Below are positions 32,611 to 46,200 of a stretch of 64,000 nucleotides of DNA, in pieces (the stretch's first letter is position 1; every line of letters begins with the position of its first letter). The notes below the pieces were generated by a model. The model saw only the letters and a list, made by a program, of their open reading frames with translations, was not told the origin of the DNA and did not search any database. The position numbers and the translations under genes were made by a program. Where the stretch lies: assembly GCA_013180625.2 (NCBI GenBank), contig SNVD02011469.1:992001-1056000 (forward strand), written 5' to 3'. This stretch comes from Boswellia sacra (lineage: Eukaryota > Streptophyta > Magnoliopsida > Sapindales > Burseraceae).

Positions 32611-35600
32611 TAGAAGATAAAATTGTGGGTTCTTACATTGAAAACAATAACTATTTTATATATGTGGAAGACGAATGATTTGATTAAATGTGTGATAACA
32701 AGTTCAATTTGATTTTTTTTTGGAAACATAGTTGAAAAAAGAGTTGAAAGGATCAAAGCTAAGAGAATGATATAAAATTTTTCTATAGAAATTATTAGCA
32801 ACAATAAGTTTCAGCAAAGCATAAGGAGCAAAAATTTGCCTTTCCTGATTTTGTTGAAATAGATTATTATTCTTTCTTTTTTATGGTAAAACGAGAGATT
32901 TAAACACAGATTTTTGTATGTTTTATTTATGGGTCGAACATAATCCTTCTAATCTTTTTCACATAAAACTTATATATCTTCTAGCTTTGAAGATAAATAT
33001 ACTTATATCTTGTAACTTAAGTACTCTTTTTTTTTTTTTTGCATTCATCTTGTTTTATTCAATGATACAGAAAGTTGATAACAATTATCAAGTGATGGAG
33101 GAATGGGGACAAATTTTAGTTATATTTAATATTTATGCACAATCAATCAAGAAAATGTGAGATAAGCTGTCACATGCATGCGGTTAAAATTAAAAGGAAA
33201 AAGCTGCATAATATAAAAATAAAGTATAAAAAAATGTCAAAAAAAATTGCAAAAAATTAATGCAAGACAGACATCGAGGGTCATACACACTTTTTCATTT
33301 TGTTGTTGTCCTTAACTCATCAGATGCGGGAATTTCTTCATTTTATTATCTTTCATTTATGTCAACAAGCTAATAATGTATATACATGGCAACATCATCA
33401 GTGAAATTGATATAAACATGCTTGCACTTCACTTTCAGCCAATTCAATAATGTTAAGTAAATAATACTCTGAGTAAGCTTAGTCTTTATCAAACATGATT
33501 TGATTAGTAAGAAATTGGTTTGAATTATATTTAGGTCCTTTTCCGGTAATTTGAACTCAAGTTAAACAAGTAATATCCATCTCTTGTCAATAATTTAAAT
33601 GATTAAGTTGCCATTCATATATACTTGCATATCAAAATGTTGAAATTTAATAATCTGTTGGATTGTGTTTGATATGCCAGAAAATAAAGACAAATATTGT
33701 CAGTAGGTGAACGAAAATCTTGTCAAAATATGAACTATTAGTCCACATTCAAAGTTTATTTAATGGAATAATGTCTAAATAAGCAGTACTGGAAACTTTT
33801 TCTTGGATTAATTCAATACTTTTTACTGAACATATTTGTTTTGATTTTTTTTAGTGGGAGAACAGAAAACAAAATTGATTTCACTCTCACTATTTAAAAT
33901 TACTGAATTGACAAGAATCGAAATAGGGAATCAAACGTTGAATAAGTTAAAAGAGGTTTGAACTTCAAAGAGGCATTTAATTGGATGTTTTGAGCCCAAA
34001 ACTATGAGTACATTTTCAGCAATCAATTTCTTGCCAAATTTTGCATGTGATTAACAAAAAGCTTTGCATAAATTTTAAGTGATTATTCTTGATCAGGGAT
34101 GAAACTAAATGGAGGATCAGTTTGGCTTGATTGAGACTATGATTACTGAAGCTAATGATGAAAAGCATTGCAAGTCACAAGGGAAAATCAGTCACAAATT
34201 GCCCATAACATGATAATCGCAATATATTGGAATCTAATGCTTGTGACTGCATTGTGGGTGGGAATTGATGTGGGCTGATAAGGCCCATGATAGGGAATGG
34301 GCCCAAGTCCAAATCCCAAGTTAGCTCACACTCAATTCGTTGCACAGATGAAAGATCCTTTGTCAGGAAAGTGGGCCTCAAACCCCCTGGGGTTTGCTTG
34401 TTGGAGTGGGCCTATGACACTGCAGTCCTTCGCTTCTCACTATTCACATCTTTCTAGCATTCCATTACTTCGGGGGTTTGCTTGTCTTCAAGACTTGGAA
34501 CAATTTCTCATTGCTCATGCATTGCTATATCATTTCCATGCAGCAGAAGATGCTGTTTTATAAGAACCTTGAGATTGAGGATGAGATTTGGTAAACTAAA
34601 GAAGCTGAAACCGCATAAACACCTTACCAAAAAGACAAAAGAATAGGCATAAGTTATTCAATGTACCAGAATTAGAACAAGAGATTGATATGTAACAATT
34701 ATTATATGTTCACTCTCATAACTGGCAACTTGTTTGAAAAAGTACATAAATTCACAGAGGGTAATTCCGTAACGTCAAGAACCTTCTTTCCAAGAGAAGG
34801 GAAAGGAAAAGAAAAAGAAAAGAGAAACATATATAATTAGATAAGCTCACCAAGCAAATGCGAGGCCAGGCAATATCCTTTAGTTTGATTCTGAACATTT
34901 TCCCTTTGTTACAAAATTGAAATTTCTGCCAGGCCCATTGTTCAGCTTCAAACAACCTTTTTGCTCTGTTGCATAATTCAATTGTTTTTTCCCATTAGTT
35001 TGCTGGCATGGCTTGTAATATTTTACATTTTGAAACTGTCATAAAATGCTGTGATGTGCTTTCTAATTGAGCAATCAAGAATTGGAAGGAGGGCGCATAG
35101 CAATTAATACAGCATTTACCTAATTCTGGCTTGATCATTGGGGCATGATAAGACTGTGTTTATCCTCTCCGTTTGCTTCTAATGATACCATCAACCTTCA
35201 GATGAGGAGAGTGTCTCCTGGTTAAATTTGGACAGAAGCCTGTATCACATACCCGAAGTCAACTTATTAATTAAGTTTCCAGTTTCAATCCATCAACATA
35301 TGATATCAATCACTTAAGCAAACAATGTCAAGGCTTTTATCATACCCTTATCAACTTGTGAAAAATGATCTGATCTAACTCATTTTTATTACCTGAAATC
35401 TTTATGACCATAAGTTAGCGATGAAGAAGAAAATAGTGTGTACATAGGATGACAGAACTTCTTAGAGACCTTACCTCCAGAAAAACTAAAGATAAAACAG
35501 AGTACTTGTAAATGCCACCAATTTAGCTCTTTGATTAGAAACAGTTTCTTTGTTACTATTGTTACCCTTGCTTTTTAAATTGGTTAAGTAGGTTGAGCTC

Positions 35601-36882
35601 CCAGTTTCAAAAGCCTCATGGTAGGTTTCTGCATTTTCCTATATAAAGCTGGTCCACTAATGTCGTGCGTTCAATGTCATTCAGAAATACATAATCCTAT
35701 CAGGGAAGGAGTTGCTAGCTAGTTGTTTCGTTTTGGGGTGTCTGGCAGACTGGCACTATGGATTAAGAATTTTATTCATTTATTTATTTTGTAATACAGA
35801 ATTATACACACTATTTTGTGCAAATTTTGCCTCAAGGCTTTTTCATACCTTCATGGTGCCCAATAGCAAACATTGCTTTCACAGATAAGTTGCATCCGAA
35901 TATGTTGGTTGCAGCTTAAAAATCTGCATGAAATTTCAATGTAAGAAAATACTAGAGTGACTCCAATCAAGATATCTTCATGCAGCAGAGATAATTATGG
36001 AAGGAGTATAACGTTTTCCCCTAATAATTCCTGTTACCTCCTGTCATACCCTGTGTCCAACATAGTAATACTGCAGCGGATAAGAACTTGCCAAGGGAAC
36101 ACAATCGTCGCTATGCCGAAATCCTCCCTTAAACTTTAACTGATCGAATACCTGAGGTACACAACAGACTAATGAGTATGAAACTCAGTAAGTAGCTAGA
36201 ATTATAAAAATTGGCATAACACTCAAAATAAAACAATTAATGGTGATAACCATTTCAGAATAAGACCACTATTAAAAACTTATTCCATAAATGATTGGTT
36301 ACTGTTCAAAGATCGCGCCTATGCGCAAGGGAACTGGCACGGTGGTGCCAAGTTTCTGATTTCCAATCCGTTGTAAATTTTAGTTCCGCGCTCCTACACC
36401 AAGGGAGAGGCACCCATACGCCAACTCTTTGTTCTCTTTGTCTATACCTCTTTAGGTTGGTCAAGATGCGCTCTTGTACCATTTAATGGTGCTCATGCGC
36501 CAACCTTGCATCATTGGCCAATTTCTTAGATCAATTATTCACTTATCACATTACATTTCTAATTCCATAAATACTTGTCTATGGGAAATCAAACATGATT
36601 TTTCTATGTCAAAGCTTATCACATATATCTATACAAACACCCATTTATATACACGTCTCATTTATAAATAAACTTTTGACAAATCTAGCACATCCTCATG
36701 TGCACCCATAAACAAAACACATAAATCATTCACATATGAGTTTCTAGAAGCTAGCTACATTATTCATATGGATATCCATTTCACATAAATTCGGAAGCTT
36801 CCACAGTACAATCACAGACACTTAGGAATAATGCTCTCTAATCAAGGTAGGACTTTTCATTTCACAGTCAGTTCCCATATGT

Positions 36883-37290
36883 AGGCCTACCCATAAATCA
36901 GCTCAAGGCTAGTCTGACAATCCGGGTGATACCGGGCCCATGCTACCGAATCTCATCTAGAGAAACACATGGTCCAGACCTCCCCTCAAGCCATGGGGAT
37001 ACAGAACAGTACAGATACATTTAGAGGCCTACCCATGAAACAGCTCAAGGCTAGTCTGACAATCCGGGTGATATCGGGCCCATGCTACCGAATCTCATCT
37101 AGAGAAACACATGGTCCAAACCTCCCCTCAAGCCATGGGAGTACGTAACAGTACGGATACATTCAGATGCCTACACTTGAAATAGCTCGAGGCTAGTCTG
37201 ACAATCCGGGTGATACCGGGCCCATGCTACCGAATCTCGTCTAGAGAAACACATGGTCCAGACCTCCCCTCAAGCTATGAGAGCCAAATA
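36883..37290. repeat. Tandem repeat, about 2.9 x 142 bp
   Basis: Units start at 36883, 37025 and 37167 with AGGCCTACCCAT or a close variant and contain AGTCTGACAATCCGGGTGAT and ACATGGTCCAGACCTCCCCT. They lie inside the candidate solo LTR. Confidence 0.9.
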
Positions 37291-37319
37291 TCCTAGGTTG
37301 TGGCATGCCACTCACATAT

Positions 37320-37490
37320 CAGTTTTCACATTCAATCACATAAGTGAAGCTTTACATTAAGCTTTCACTCACATTTCACATTTCACATTTCAGTCACATA
37401 AGTGAAGCTCTATATTAAGCTTTCACTCACATATCACATTTCACATTTCAGTCACATAAGTGAAGCCTACATTAAGCTTCTAACCCAATC
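37320..37490. repeat. Tandem repeat, 3 x 58 bp
   Basis: CACATAAGTGAAGC recurs at 37337, 37395 and 37453 with CATTAAGCTTTCACTCACAT between. It follows the 142-bp repeats inside the candidate solo LTR. Confidence 0.85.
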
Positions 37491-40400
37491 ACAACTTGTG
37501 ACAATTCATTTACTGTAATGCTAGCATTTAACAGTATCACATTTCACATTCGTCATTCAATATATTCCCATGGGCTTGGCATGTAAATTTCAAATTCATA
37601 ACACATCATACAGTGATGCATGCCTTCACACACCAAAATATTGCGGTTCACTTTCATAATTGAGGTTCTACGTAGGCTTCTCACTAATCACATATACATT
37701 CATAAAAACAATAAGCCTACATATCTCATAAACATTTATGGATATGCACAATCCACACATTGGCATCATTTCTACACACATAGAACCCCAATGACATCTT
37801 TATTCGTGCCAACATCTTCCATTACTCTTTGATGTATTTCAATCATATCGTTACACAGCTATTTTCATGTATAACGGATCCTATTCATTTTTCACTCATA
37901 CATATTCGTGGAACTCTAATACACATGGTATTTCATAGACATTCATTTGTCATGCCATCCACATGAGGAATTAGTATCCTAGAACGTTTGGCATGTATTT
38001 CATTCTTCATATACTCACATCGTTTTATTGGCAATATTATTCAAACCATATCACAACAAATTCACATATATGAGGGCACAGTCACATTTCTATATCTCAC
38101 ACACGTAGAAGTTACACCAACAAATCAATCACGTACACATCAAAGTGTGTGAAATCATACATTTCATAAATCACTATAAAATCCAATCAAATCATTTCCT
38201 ATATCAAGGTCCATGTATTCATGGCCCTGTACACATTCCATCCACACAACTCACATATATTCACAATTACAGTCATTAAACACATTTCATTAATAGTTAA
38301 TATCTGTTGTGTCCTCAGAAGGTTCTAACTACTTACCTGGTTAGCCTTGCCTCTTAATTTCGTTATCCTGTATTTCTTGACGAGCGGTTGTTTAAAGTTC
38401 ATCTCTTTTTCTTCTCCTTCCTCTCTAGTAACCATTGCCATAGTTATGACACATTGATCAGTGTCCATTTAGAAGTCATTAAATCGTTTATAGATTAACA
38501 ACAATTCAACCAACCAATAATATCATTTATTAAACTCTATCACACACACATATTGGTTGGATTATTATAATAAGAGGTTATTCATTTCCAATCATCACCA
38601 AAATTCATGGAAATCAAATAGACATACATATTATAATCCATGAATTTTATTGAGTCAAAATAAGGTCATTTACCCCTTGAAAATCCTTAATTTCATTCAC
38701 ACAGCAAATCTGTCTGCAGACCTTTTAACTGAACAGTGAAACTTTGAAGAATTTTATAAAATTCTACAACAGTCCAATCTCCACCAAACTTTCCAGTCTA
38801 TAACTAGACACATATAAGAGTTATTTCACCAAAACTCATGATTTTCTAAGGAGTCTAAGGCAGTCAAACGGAATTTATTTCACAAACTCAGTTCTGGAAC
38901 TTAACATTCACAGTTCTTTAAGTCCAGATTTGAAAAATCATAACAATTCATACACAACTCCAAAAACCATGAAAATTTACAGTCTAACAGAAAACATACC
39001 CAAGGGTTTTCATATTAAAAATCACGAAATTTTACAAACATTTGCCCCCTCAAATCGAGTTCATTCCCCTGCCCTGTTTTAAAACAGGGGAATTCACAAT
39101 TTCGAACCAGAAATTCAAAAATTCATTACAATTCACACACTACGAATTTTCAAGTGTTTCAAAATTCTATAAACTCCTTGGGGTGTCTAGTTTATCATAC
39201 AAAAATTTCAGAGTCAGCAAACAACCATGAAATTTATAAGAATTTTCGGACTAACCCCTGTTCAGCAAAGAGGCCCTGCAGAAATTTCACTCAATCATGT
39301 TTCCTAGCTTCCCAAACATCATCCCTTCTCTTCAATATACCATAAAACATATAATATCATGATTTCACACAAATTTCAGATGCACATAACACAATTTTTC
39401 CAAAATTTATAACATATCACATCAATTTCTTGTAAAAATAATGAAACCATGCAAGGAAATAGGAGGAGAAGTTGATTTCTACCTCTAGTTTGTCTCCAGA
39501 TTTCTTCCTCTTGCTTAATTTGTTGACAACAATGGAGGAGAAAGAGATGAGGGCTAGTTGCTGGGATGGGATCAAAATGAAAAGATTTCTCTAGAATTCT
39601 CTCTTTTATACTTATCCAAATCTGTAAAATTTCATCCTAACCCTTTAAGCTTTCAAGTGGTGCTAATTAGCCCTTCCATCTTATTTAATTACATCTCACT
39701 CCATATATATATACACATAATTCATAATGCTAGTAATACACATTTTACAATATAATTCTAAATTAAACTTACTTAGAAATTCTGAGTGTCACACCTCCTA
39801 TCATTCTTCTTGTCTCGTACATGAGCATGGAGTCCAAGGTAAGCTAGCTAGCCTGTGAAATCTTCGGTATTCTTCAATTTTCAGAACTGCAATTCCGAAT
39901 AGCAATCTCTGACAGGAGCATTGATATCTCACATAAAGGTAATTGTATCCACTCAAACTTAATCCTAATTAAATTAGGCAAACAATAGCATTAGAACCAT
40001 AGAGTATCTATTTACTAAGATATCGCTGCATCCCCCTATTCAGTCCAACAGTAATGCCGAATAATTAAGCTATACATTTGATGTGCTTTATAAATGAGCA
40101 ATCAGGATTTTCCAAGAGTATATAGCATTTTTGGAGCATAGCTAAAGAATCCGATTTTTCGGCTTTGTGACTTACTATCCATGTCCTCTCCCACGTCTTA
40201 TCACATCATTCTGCTGAAATGAGGTTCGCTCAGGTTATCATTTCTAGTGCTTCATACTTTTGTATGCGTATCCCATACTTCTCGAAGGAGACAATCCATG
40301 GTTCCAGTTGGATGGAAGACTGCAAAACAATCTTGTCACCAACTAATTAATTAATAACATCAATCACTCAAGCAAACCATGTTGAGACTTTGTCCATACC

Positions 40401-41350
40401 CCTTTAAGAAGAATTGCATTCTGCTTAACTTCTGTCATATATCATTGTGCCACTGTGCTTCTTCAAGAAATTCATGACATGTTGAACTTGCTTCACTGCA
40501 TCAAATCAAGTTTTTTAAATAAGCAAGAGGCTGCACTACCCCAATAGCCAAATAGATGACCAACACAAACATCCATGAGCTATGAAAGGATTCGGCAGAG
40601 CAAATTTGGGGTGAACGGCGAAGCTAGCTAACATAAACTGCAAAAATGAGAGAACAATAAGGGGAATTAAGTGATACTGACATGTATACTTTGGAAATGA
40701 CATAGAATCTATTAAATGAGGTTCTAATACACTGAATCTCAGTAGTTGAAAGTGATTAATTTTTTACCTTTATCATTCTTACCTTCAGTATTCTCCTAGT
40801 CTTATCCGTGAGCCTGGGGTTGAGCTTTTCTAGTGACTAAAGTCTATATTTTGAGAAAAAAACATGAATAATGACTAATTAAGAATTTGAAAGACAACAC
40901 AAAGCAGTTATAGAGCATAACTAACCGATCTGATCTTTTGAGTAAGAAAGCTTTCACAACTCCTCTTCTTTTTCTTCTCACACCATTCTTCTAGAAAGTA
41001 GAGTTTCATAGTTAACGTGTCTAGTGGTGTTATCAACAAGTTCTAGGTTACAACAAAGACAGAATTAGATTAACACCTTTTCTTCTTCCAGCAGGTGGCT
41101 GCATATGTAAACTCCCACTAGCCTTCCATATAGCAAGGTACTCCAATGAGACAAGAATTGTTTTTTGGTTGAAACAGAGGCAAAAAGCTTGCATGGTTGG
41201 AAGAAAAAGAAAGACACTTCAAAATTATCCTTTTATCAAAGGATGGGAAAATATTACTAAATAAGTTGCTACGTAGCATAAATAATCAATTTCATTTTTA
41301 AGGCATAAGATGTACCATTTCAGTGATCTTTGCTACTTCTCGAGTCATTA

Positions 41351-43229
41351 TTCTAGAAAGGAAATCATCCCACCCTGAAATTGTCCCATGATGTCATCCA
41401 CAATTTCTAGGAATCAAAAGGATTGAGTAGATATAGACGGTGACCATACAAACACAATAAAGATATTTATTGCCCCAGATTTTTTCATTAGGAATAATTA
41501 TGATATTTTAAAATAATTTTCGTCATTAGATTTAGCAACTCTATATTAATGTCTTGGAATTTATCATGGGACTAGTAAGCATGAACGATATGGAATTTAT
41601 TACATACCCAAGGGCAACAAATTAATTAAGTTTCCAGTTTCAATCCATCAAAATATGATATCAATCACTCAAGCAAACAATGTTAAAGCTTTTAACATAC
41701 CATTTTGAAAAGAACCTCATCCTGCACACATATTATACATCATTTCTCGGAGTGTTTCTTTAATAAATTCATGATATATTGAACTTAATCCACTCAAATC
41801 AAAAAATAAAAAATAAGAATTCCTATCAAGAAAGAAAGCTTTCAGCATCCTAATAGCGAAAGCTAAAGACAACAGAAACAAAATTCCATGAGCTATGAAA
41901 GGATTCTGCAGCGCAAATTTGGGGTGAATTCTGAAGTTGACTAGCAAAAACTGCATAATGACACAATAGTAAGAGGAATCCAGTGCTATGTTTAACATTT
42001 CAAAGTTCTTTACTACTAGTTTGCAAACATGCATGCTCCGATCTAGCCGATCTTCAATGCCCTGAAATCTTTACTGCCATAATTCTTTAACTTGATAAAG
42101 AAGAAAAATTTGAGACCTTAAGTCTAATCACTATAAGACACTAGAGCCCAAAAAATCTGTTGAGCTAATGGAGCCTTGTCCGACGTTAATATTGCCTGAT
42201 AGAAAACATTGCTGTCAGCCAATATCTTGCATGCATATATTTCTGCTACAGCTTGAAAACATTCAATTGAAGAAGAACACTACATGTAATCATCTTCCAA
42301 TAATGTAAATTTTGTCAATAGATTATTACATAAATAATGAAAAAAAAAATTTCTTCAAATCCTCTTACCTAGACAGAAAAATGTACCTATCTTTCCCTAA
42401 TTCGGACAGCTAGATGATTGTTGAAAGGCTTTAAGCGAAGCCTTGAGGCACTGATACATGCAACATCCATTTAATATGAATACCAGTGCATCACAGCTTT
42501 CCCTCTCTTATGGCCACACTCATGCCTAATATAAATCTTCAAATTAGAAAGAGCAATAGAAACACAGAAATAAAGTAATAGAATATTAAATAAACTAATA
42601 TAAAGCATCAAATTTTCTTTCAGTTTAATAAGGCTTTGTCACACCTCAAATATTGATATTAAACATGATTCTACTTTCAAAAGAAATTTTGTCCGTTGCA
42701 ATGCGAAAATAAGATTTTAGATGGGCCTATAGTAATCAAAGATCATAAAATTGATTTCCACTACAAATTAAAGAAGAAACACACAGGATAAGGAGAAATT
42801 CATAATTTTTGTAAATAAACAAAAGAAAATATGAGTGAAAATGAACTTGAAGAGCAAGTTTAACGTGTACATCAGTTCCATAACCCAAAAAGGAAATTCA
42901 GAATTAATTACCATACTATGCAAAAAACGAGCAAAGCAAAGTACCTGAAAAAACAATGAGGTGATTGGTCCCTCGTACAATTCATAAATTTCTGCATCAG
43001 GACATTTTGCTGTGTGGCTCCAAGAAATCGATTGGTCGGTCGCTTTGCCATCTCTCTCTGTTGAGCTTTATCCTTAATTCTAACCGGGATCTCAAGTTGC
43101 AACGCCCCATTCAATTAGACTAATTAGAGATTTAGGAAGGGACTACAAGGGATAAAGGAGACGCGGGAATCCTTGTTAGCTTTTATATCTATACTTGCTT
43201 CTATCCTTTACATAAGGAGAACTAGGATA
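41351..43229 (-). other. 3' region of the NLR gene
   Basis: It lies directly downstream of the NLR stop on the minus strand. A splice donor (TTTTTTCAG|GTACTTTGC) near 42945 suggests that the 3' UTR is spliced. At 41630-42030 another copy of the recurrent block occurs (ATGATATCAATCACTCAAGC at 41655) together with a minus-strand frame at 41717-42034 that I cannot assign (it includes HPKFALQNPFIAHG). No second coding gene is called. Confidence 0.45.
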
Positions 43230-46200
43230 TTAGTTCAGACATAACAAACATTTGAGAAAACCCATCAACTTTCTCTGTTTTGTAGGTCTAATCATTACAG
43301 GCCTTGGTGGTTGTTCTGGTTTTACCCACCTACCTAGATGCTCTTGTGGTGTGGATATTACTGTTTGTTCTGTTGTCATAATGTCTGCCCATGGACCTAG
43401 AGGCCTTTGTCGTCGTTCTGATGCTGGAGGCCATTGTCGTCGTTCTGGTGCTCGAGGCCATTGTCGTCGTTCCGGTGCTAGAGGCCCTTGACGTCGTTCT
43501 GGTGGTAGAGGCATTTGTCGTCGTTCTGGTGCTAGAGGCCTTTGTCGTCGTTCTGGTGCTAGCGGTGGACGTAAAGGGATTTGTGGTGGTTCTAATGCTT
43601 GCCATGGACCTAAAGGCTTTTGTGGTGGTGCTAGAGGCCTTTGTCGTCGTTCTGGTGCCAGCGGTGGACGTAAAGGCATTTGTGGTGGTTCTAATGCTGG
43701 CCAAGGACTTAGAGGCCTTTTTGCCGTAGATTGTTGTGGTTGTTCTGGTTTTACCTGCCTGCCTTGTTGTTTCTGATTCAGCACCTTCAGTATATACTTG
43801 CCATCTCTTTGCACAAACTCACCATCAATTTTGATGTTAGGAATGTGAGAGATTTTGGACCAGTCTTGTTCTTTCTTCTTATTGTAATGTTCATCCAGAA
43901 GAGGGCACTTATAGATGTCCAACTTTTGCAGTGTTGTTGTCTTAAGAATGTTATCTGGCAAGGCCTCTAATTTCTCGCAATGTGCAATTGTCAATGAATG
44001 AAGACTTGGCATGATTGTAATATCTTCCCACTTTTTCCATGCATCCATACTATTAAACTCTAGAGTTCTCAATTTTGGGAAGATAGTGTCACTGCCATCA
44101 ATTTCTCTGCCAGAAAATTCGGTGCCCAAGCTTTTCACCTTTTTCATATTTGACACATAGAGTGATACAAGAGATGGTAATTTTCCCAAAGGAGGTAACT
44201 GCTCAAATTCAAGGCAAAATGATAGTTTTAACACCCGCAACTCCTTCAGCAACATCAATTGATCTAGGGACATAGTTCTTCCTATATAATATTGTACCAT
44301 TAATTCCTCTAAATTTGGAGGTGGTTTAAAGTCTTTAAAAATTACTTCATCATCAACATGCGTTAATCCATCAAATCTTAGACCCAATCCGAGAAGACTT
44401 TCTTTATCTCCAAGTTTTGCTTTATTAAGCTCATCTACCTCACCCACATTTCCCAACCCTGTTATAATAAGAAAACCTCGAAGATGGTTCAAATTTCCTA
44501 AGAATTCAAGCTTACGTGCACTCTTATCATCCTTTTCATCACTCAAAGCAAATTTGTTTAATGTTCGAAGAGAAGTTAAATTCTTAACTCCTTTTGGAAT
44601 GTAACTTAGAGGAGTCCCATGGTTTATTAAGTGCAAGAGGTTGATCAGTTTTCCTATTCCATGAGGTAGATGTTGGATACCACTACAATTACTGATATTC
44701 AAAGTCTGTAGATTATATAACTCACATAATGCCCCAGGTAATTCTTTTAAATTTTCATTATGAGATAAATTAAGGCATCTCAAATGTATCAAATGTTTTA
44801 TTCCTCTTGGAAGTTCTTCAATTGAACAATCACTCAAATCTAATGTCCTTAGACATGTCAATCGCTCAAATAATTTTGAATGAACAACAATCTTAAACCT
44901 ATATTTAATAAGACTAAACAAATTTTCTTCTTTTGAAAGAAAGATTGGAACTAAGCTATTTATTGTCTTTAAATGTCGGACTTTCTCATAAGATAACTGT
45001 GATTGGAGCAGTTTAGGACCATCAGCCTCTATGAAACAACATTCATTCTGTGCAAGAAATTGAGCAATGTCATGTACTGCATCGGGCATCTTACAATTTA
45101 TTATTTTATCATTGTGCTCACATCTTTCAAAATCATAAAAGAAAGAGCGTATGGCTAAATTATTAAAATACTCTTCACCAATTCTTTCCATATCTTCCCT
45201 TCTTTCTACCTTAAGATAACCTTGGACCATCCATAACTTGATTAATGTATCTTTCTCTAACTTGTGGCCTTTTGGAAAGATGGCACAATAAGAAAAACAT
45301 TTTTTCAAATTAGTGGGTAAATCACAATAACTTAATAGTATAGATGATAATAACCCTCTTTCTGCGTCTTCTAATTTCAACAACTTACTAGCAAAGACTT
45401 TTCCCCACTCTTCAGTTGTTGTTTTTAATCTTAAGAGACCTCCTAGAATCCTTATGGTGAGAGGCAAGCCATAACAATTGCTTAATATCTTTCTACCAAT
45501 TTCTTCTAATTGACCACACTTTGGACTATTACTTTTAGGAAATGCAACTTGACTAAATAATGACCAACAATTTTCATCAGATAATCTCTCTAGTGAAAGC
45601 ATCACGTTGGTGTCTCCTAGCAAGTTCATAGTTTTTTTCTGTATGGTCATCAAAATTCTACTTCCTTGCATACCGTACATGAGAAAACTCTTCATTTTGT
45701 TCCAACTTTTAGGATTTACTATGCACACATCATCCAAGACAAGAAGAAATTTTACTCTTATAAGAGATTGTTTTATCATTCCAAGCAAAGTTTTGAAATT
45801 ATTTGTATTTGGCACCTTAATATTAAGAAATTTAAGAATTGTTTTAGCAATGCTAATCTCATCTAAAAGACCAGTGACACGGACCCATATTTTTTTGTCA
45901 AAATGGGTGTTCACTTCATCACAATCAAAAACTTGTTGAGCGAGAGTTGTCTTTCCACTTCCTTTCATACCTACTATTGGAATCATAGGGTAGATTGGCA
46001 CTTGACTCTCATTCAACAACAAGTTCAACAATTTTCTTTCGTCATGATCTCTTCCATAAATCTTAATCTCAGGTAAATCAACAGCAGAGATAGTCATTTG
46101 TTGTTTTTTATCTTCGGTTTCAGTCGAGCTAAAACCATACTTATCTTTTTCACTAGTAATACCATCTAGTGCTCTACTTAGATTCTTAATCTTGACAGCA

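Larger units (their letters stand above)
36042..39793 (-). mobile_element. Candidate solo LTR, 3.75 kb
   Basis: Comparison with segment B shows extra DNA from TGTCATACC to GTGTCACA, bounded by CCTCC at 36037-36041 and 39794-39798. Read on the minus strand it starts TGTGACACTC and ends GGGTATGACA, common ends of long plant LTRs, and has a TATA box (AAGTATAAAAGAG) near 39605. No coding frame and no second terminal repeat are seen, so a solo LTR left by recombination is the simplest reading. Long LTRs of this kind are typical of Del/Tekay gypsy elements, which is only a suggestion. Confidence 0.6.
32620..41350 (-). repeat. Paralogous segment A of the resistance-gene array
   Basis: This segment matches segment B at 47.8-57 kb in the same order and direction once insertions are removed. 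Shared landmarks include AGAGTTGAAAGGATCAAA (32739 and 47903), a CATGANRGNAAATGGGC block (about 34290 and 48230), AAGCTCACCAAGCAAAT (34843 and 49225), ATGATATCAATCACT (35299 and 49689) and GGTAAGCTAG (39838 and 55751). On the minus strand several parts look like exons, for example ACAG followed by a CTTCYRTCCAA motif, but stops occur in every frame, so no coding gene is called. I infer duplicated 3' non-coding exons or introns of lost NLR genes. A 3.75-kb insertion splits it. Confidence 0.7.

Noticed and set aside
41717..42034. Minus-strand frame with HPKFALQNPFIAHG as a coding exon
   Set aside because: Paralogous copies at 40.6, 56.5, 58.6, 59.2 and 63.5 kb have stops or shifts in this frame, so coding is not conserved.
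43252..43970. Open frames on the plus strand and another minus frame under the NLR tail
   Set aside because: They are shadows of the 27-base coding repeat; the NLR frame is the one continuous with CC, NB-ARC and LRR domains.
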